Below, piece by piece: positions 60,501-64,000 of a DNA stretch of 64,000 nt. The stretch comes from Caenorhabditis elegans. Taxonomy: Eukaryota > Nematoda > Chromadorea > Rhabditida > Rhabditidae. The notes beneath the pieces are model-generated. The model was given only the letters and a program-made list of their open reading frames with translations. It searched no databases and was not told the origin of the DNA. The stretch's first letter is position 1, and every line of letters starts with the position of its first letter. The DNA is taken from contig NC_003284.9 in assembly GCF_000002985.6 (NCBI RefSeq), forward strand, positions 13,330,001 through 13,394,000. Reading direction: 5' to 3'. Both the position numbers and the translations under genes were made by a program.

Positions 60501-61836
60501 CAACATTAGGAGTGAAAAAGAGACAGTGAGATAAGAATATATGTATATGTATATAAAAATTTCGGAAAGTGGGGAAAGCTGGATTTCCAATTGACTGACT
60601 TGTGGGGAGAAAATGAAAGAGGGGTTGAGAATTGAATTGAAGATACAGATCAGTGAACCGGTCCCATGCCTGTGTGTATTCAAATTTTTGAATCGTATGC
60701 TTAATTAATTAGATTTTTGTTCCTCAAGTACCTAGCATCAGGTTGTCACAACCTACCTGATTTAGGTTAAGCCAACAAATGTAAATTTATAAGGTTGAAA
60801 TGATAAAGTTTCTAGATGTGTGGTGTTAAAGTTAGAAGAAACACTATTACTGCTTGTGCTTCCACCAAAAAAACTTGAATTTGTCAGCCATAGTTCTATT
60901 TGACCATTGGTTTTTATTAATATACTCAAGGGTTTTGAAACAAAGTAAAAATGTACACAGTCGGCCATAACAATATGTGATGTTTTGCGAGCTTGTTAAA
61001 ATTTTCTTTACACAACTATCTGAGTTTTCAATAATTTGATTATATGTGCTATTTCGTCAGAAGTTAATATTGTATAATAGTTTTTTGAGAGGCTCGTGAA
61101 ATAGTTCCACGTTTCCGAGCATGAAAAAAACATTATTATTATAACAGGTTTTTTTTCGACAATGCAACAATTTGCCAGTTTTCCGAAATTTTCGAATGTT
61201 CACGAAACGTGCACTCAACACTACTCCTTACGGTTATTTTGCACGCTGTGTATGTTACAGTAATGCATTTTTGAAAGATCCCAGAGGAAAAAAATATACT
61301 TAGCTTTCGATAGCCTGAAAAAATACAGTTTCAACTTTTTTTCATTTTTATTCCAAAATTGAAACCAGGATTCAAAATAATCAACCAACAATTCACAAGT
61401 TTTCCTGTTTAAATAAAGTAAACGTATAAATAAATGTGTTTCAGAAGTAGCAGTACTCCAAAATGTTGTCAATGTCTGTCTTCATCGAAATGATTCATAA
61501 CTTCTAAATGCTCTTTTCAAATTCATCGATGCCAGATCTCCAAAAAATTTTCTAGGAAACCACAAATGCATAGTGCCGGAAGACCTAACAATGTTGATTT
61601 ATATCCTATGAAAAAATCAGGATAACTGCTATCGGAAAATTTGAAAGTTGTCTAAAGAAATTGTGCGCACTGTTTGCCGATATTTGGGTTAGAAAAAGTT
61701 GTCCAGAGATATACAAAAAAAGTTTAATTTTCCATTTTTGAAATATTCAGAACAGTTTGGAGTGCAGCTTCTTCACACATATGCACGAATTAATATTAAT
61801 ATTAATAATAAATTATATACGCATTTGAATACAATG
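57543..61836. other. 4.3-kb intergenic region
   Basis: Upstream of the DB gene and downstream of the IRLD-type gene. The SINE-like copy at 58021-58270 is the only clear feature. A GC-richer island at 58880-59200 yields open frames on the minus strand without splice support. An ATTAAT microsatellite lies at about 61788-61815. Confidence 0.4.
58021..58270 (+). repeat. tRNA-derived SINE-like element, copy 2
   Basis: Close match to 16056-16316 along its whole length: A box TAGCTCAGTCGGTAG, B box GAGTTCAAGTTT, body with GGGAAGTGGAG and GACTGGATTATCGGCCACAG, tail GCATAGCACTTGAAAAACGG. The B box has lost the final CC, so this copy is probably inactive. Confidence 0.9.
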
Positions 61837-64000
61837 TTATGAAGACACTACAAAAACGTAGACGGCAATGGAGATGATCATTGAAGACCAGTGAATAGGG
61901 CCCGATGTACGTTTCGCAACTGCAAATCAGGACACTGTATATACTTGATTAGTCTTGGCATGACCTACCACAGACCGTTCCATTTGACATCACATTACCG
62001 AAAGGAGACAACTGATTGCAAAGATCTTGATCCATTACATATGAAGCGTCGGAAGTCAAAAATGATAAGTCGTTCTTCGCCATGAAGTTGATCTTTGGCA
62101 CTGAGAGTTTGGTGAAATTCATGTTGCTTGCCACGTTGATGGTTGGATCCAGGGCTGAAAAGGATGTATTGAAAGACTGTAGGAGTTTTTCAGAATTGTC
62201 TCTTCTAATATTTTGTATGCCCTGTATGTTTTATTTGGGAAAAAAATTTATTCAATACTTTTAATGTGATATTCTCCATATTATACGAACTATCTACTAA
62301 GAACGAACATCATACAAAATCAGATATGAAATTTCAAAAAAAGTTATATAAAATCTAAAAGGAAGATATTTCCGGTTCTTATAAATTTGTTTCTTTTTAA
62401 ACTCTAAGTTAACATATTTTAATTATTGAAAAATTTCCTAGCGTTCACAATTTGAACTTCACTTACTTGTAGACGCAGTTGGCTCTGATGCATAAACTTT
62501 TTCCAAAAGCGGAATCGTCAGGTTGGACAGTGTTGTGGATCTAATGTACACTCTTCCGTAGACTTCTTTCACGTATTGCAGTTTTGTTGTAATGTTGGCA
62601 TTGCTGGCTCCGTCCACATATAAATTTCCAGTTATGAGCTCGCAATCATCCGGTAGGCCACCATTTACCCCGTTCGGAGTAGAGCTGCATTCTTTTAAAA
62701 CTCCTGAACTTTTTTTTGTTGGTGAGTGAGAGGAAGTAAAAATTTTTAAAAAAAGTGTAAATCTCACCCGCTCTACCCTGACAAGCTGTAAAATTATCAG
62801 CGGCTCCCCTTTGCACATTTGTGTATCTCGACGATTCCTCAGTAGTTATGCATAATTTGGGGTTGAACGTGAGGCCTAGACGATTTACTCTGAATTATCA
62901 TTTATAAAGAAAACCGCCAGTAAATAACACATTCAATACCTGAGAACTGGCATGCCTAGGCGCTCTAGAGCAGAATTGTTGGAAACCATAAAATCAACTG
63001 AGAGAGCTGAAAATGTCCCAAATGTAATAAATTACCAATTTAAAAAAAATCTGTTTAAAACTCACTTGTGTTGGTACAAGTAACAGATCGAAGTCGTGCG
63101 AAGAAATCGAGCCGAGTGTACGATGTTCCGGTGACTTGAATACAACCATTGACTTCTTCCACGTATGCTAACTTGGCATATAGTGTCTATAACATTTTTT
63201 ACTATTACTTTTACAGTCGAGTTATAGTAAGAAGCGCTGAATTTAATTCCAAAAACTTGAATTTTCCTGTTTTTTTCGTCAATGCTTTCAATGATGCATA
63301 TGCCACCCGATTTTTCAAACTTTTCACTTTTTATGAGATGTTTTTTTTTTTCAATTTTTAAGTTTTTGCAGTATGTTTTGATTTTTGATTGCTTTTAAAT
63401 TTATAATTTTTTAAATTGAACAGTTTTCCTCTTCTCATTTCTAAGTTCCTTTTAAGATATCAAAAAATTTGGAAAAAACTGGATTTTTGCAATTGTAACA
63501 GCCGGAAGTAGTGCAAAAATATTTTTTTAATTTGGATCAAAGTTTCAAAGTTGATAATGAAGCTGTGTTTTCCGAGATGACGTACCGAAAAAAACACTTC
63601 AACTATTCTTGGAACAAACGTTGCTACATTACACTTTTACAAATAACTTTTGAAGTCATTCAGCCCTATTTTGAAGATTGTGAAGTTTTCGTCAATAAGT
63701 ATATATGTACCCAATTATGTGCATGGCCGACTTTTTGCATTTTTGTGTCGTATCCCGGAAGTTTTATTGAATTACATTATCATTTTGGTATATATAAATT
63801 GGATGATACATAAATTTCACAAATTCTTATCACGTGAGCTTTCTCACATACAAGCTGATTATAATTTTATCAAATTTTTTTAAACCAATTTCATCAATAA
63901 TCATAATTTACTGCTCAACGATTTTAACCCAATTTCCTCACATTTATCGCGTCAGATCCTCCAAAGAGAATTGATCCAGAGATGCGGGTACAGTTGTCAT
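61837..64000 (-). CDS. receptor L-domain (IRLD-type) protein, 3' part
   Basis: Seven minus-strand exons in frame: 63942-64000 (partial), 63066-63186, 62940-63006, 62768-62889, 62467-62703, 61969-62154 and 61837-61919 (TAA). About 291 codons are present; the 5' end is right of the window. Two receptor-L-domain-like units are seen. The first starts NCTRISGSILF and continues YVEEVNGCIQVTGTSYTRLDFFARLRSV. The second starts DDCELITGNLYVDGAS and continues VKEVYGRVYIRSTTLSNLTIP. This alternation of short beta strands with G.L.V matches the ligand-binding L domains of insulin/EGF receptors, which in C. elegans form a large family (irld) without kinase domains. The C-terminus (SSMIISIAVYVFVVSS) is hydrophobic, suggesting a GPI signal or tail anchor. 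The introns are mostly short (49-61 bp), except the 755-bp first one and a 312-bp one. Ligand and exact family member are unknown. Confidence 0.85.

Overview
The window looks like nuclear DNA of a Caenorhabditis nematode, almost certainly C. elegans. It is AT-rich (roughly 35% GC), introns are short and end in TTTTCAG, and the genes have many small exons. The recognisable set (two tandem SIRT4-like sirtuins, a patched-related gene, the bHLH gene mxl-3) fits the sir-2.2/sir-2.3/ptr-24/mxl-3 neighbourhood that I recall from the C. elegans X chromosome. All assignments come from reading the sequence; no search was run.

Layout. 1-1102: the 3' half of sir-2.2 (+). 2016-3689: complete sir-2.3 (+), its tandem paralogue. 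4111-6284: a secreted class 3 lipase (+) with a hydrophobic C-terminus and paired GATA sites upstream. 6304-6762: a palindromic repeat. 8199-17863: ptr-24 (+), 17 exons, with a large palindrome in intron 1, a smaller inverted repeat in intron 2 and a tRNA-derived SINE-like element in intron 13. 19925-20790: mxl-3 (-), followed by about 10.5 kb without a convincing gene but rich in CACGTG E-boxes and holding a miRNA-like hairpin. 31312-32497: a small secreted Q/P-rich protein (-). 33740-37975: a probable, very small unrecognised gene (-) with two alternative first exons. 40850-41385: a diverged tandem duplication, one copy carrying a 46-bp SINE tail. 42024-50514: an SLC16/MCT-like transporter (-) with a huge cytosolic loop. 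56224-57542: a secreted DB-module protein (-). 58021-58270: a second SINE-like copy. 61837-64000: the 3' part of a receptor-L-domain (IRLD-type) gene (-) that runs off the right edge.

The genes do not form an operon: spacing is large and strands are mixed. The sirtuins, the GATA-flanked lipase and mxl-3 all relate to metabolism, but I see no direct evidence that they act together. Exon-intron models were built by hand from splice consensus and reading-frame continuity. Coding lengths close exactly for sir-2.3 (287 aa), the lipase (336 aa), PTR-24 (843 aa), MXL-3 (235 aa), the secreted protein (197 aa), the transporter (789 aa) and the DB protein (176 aa).
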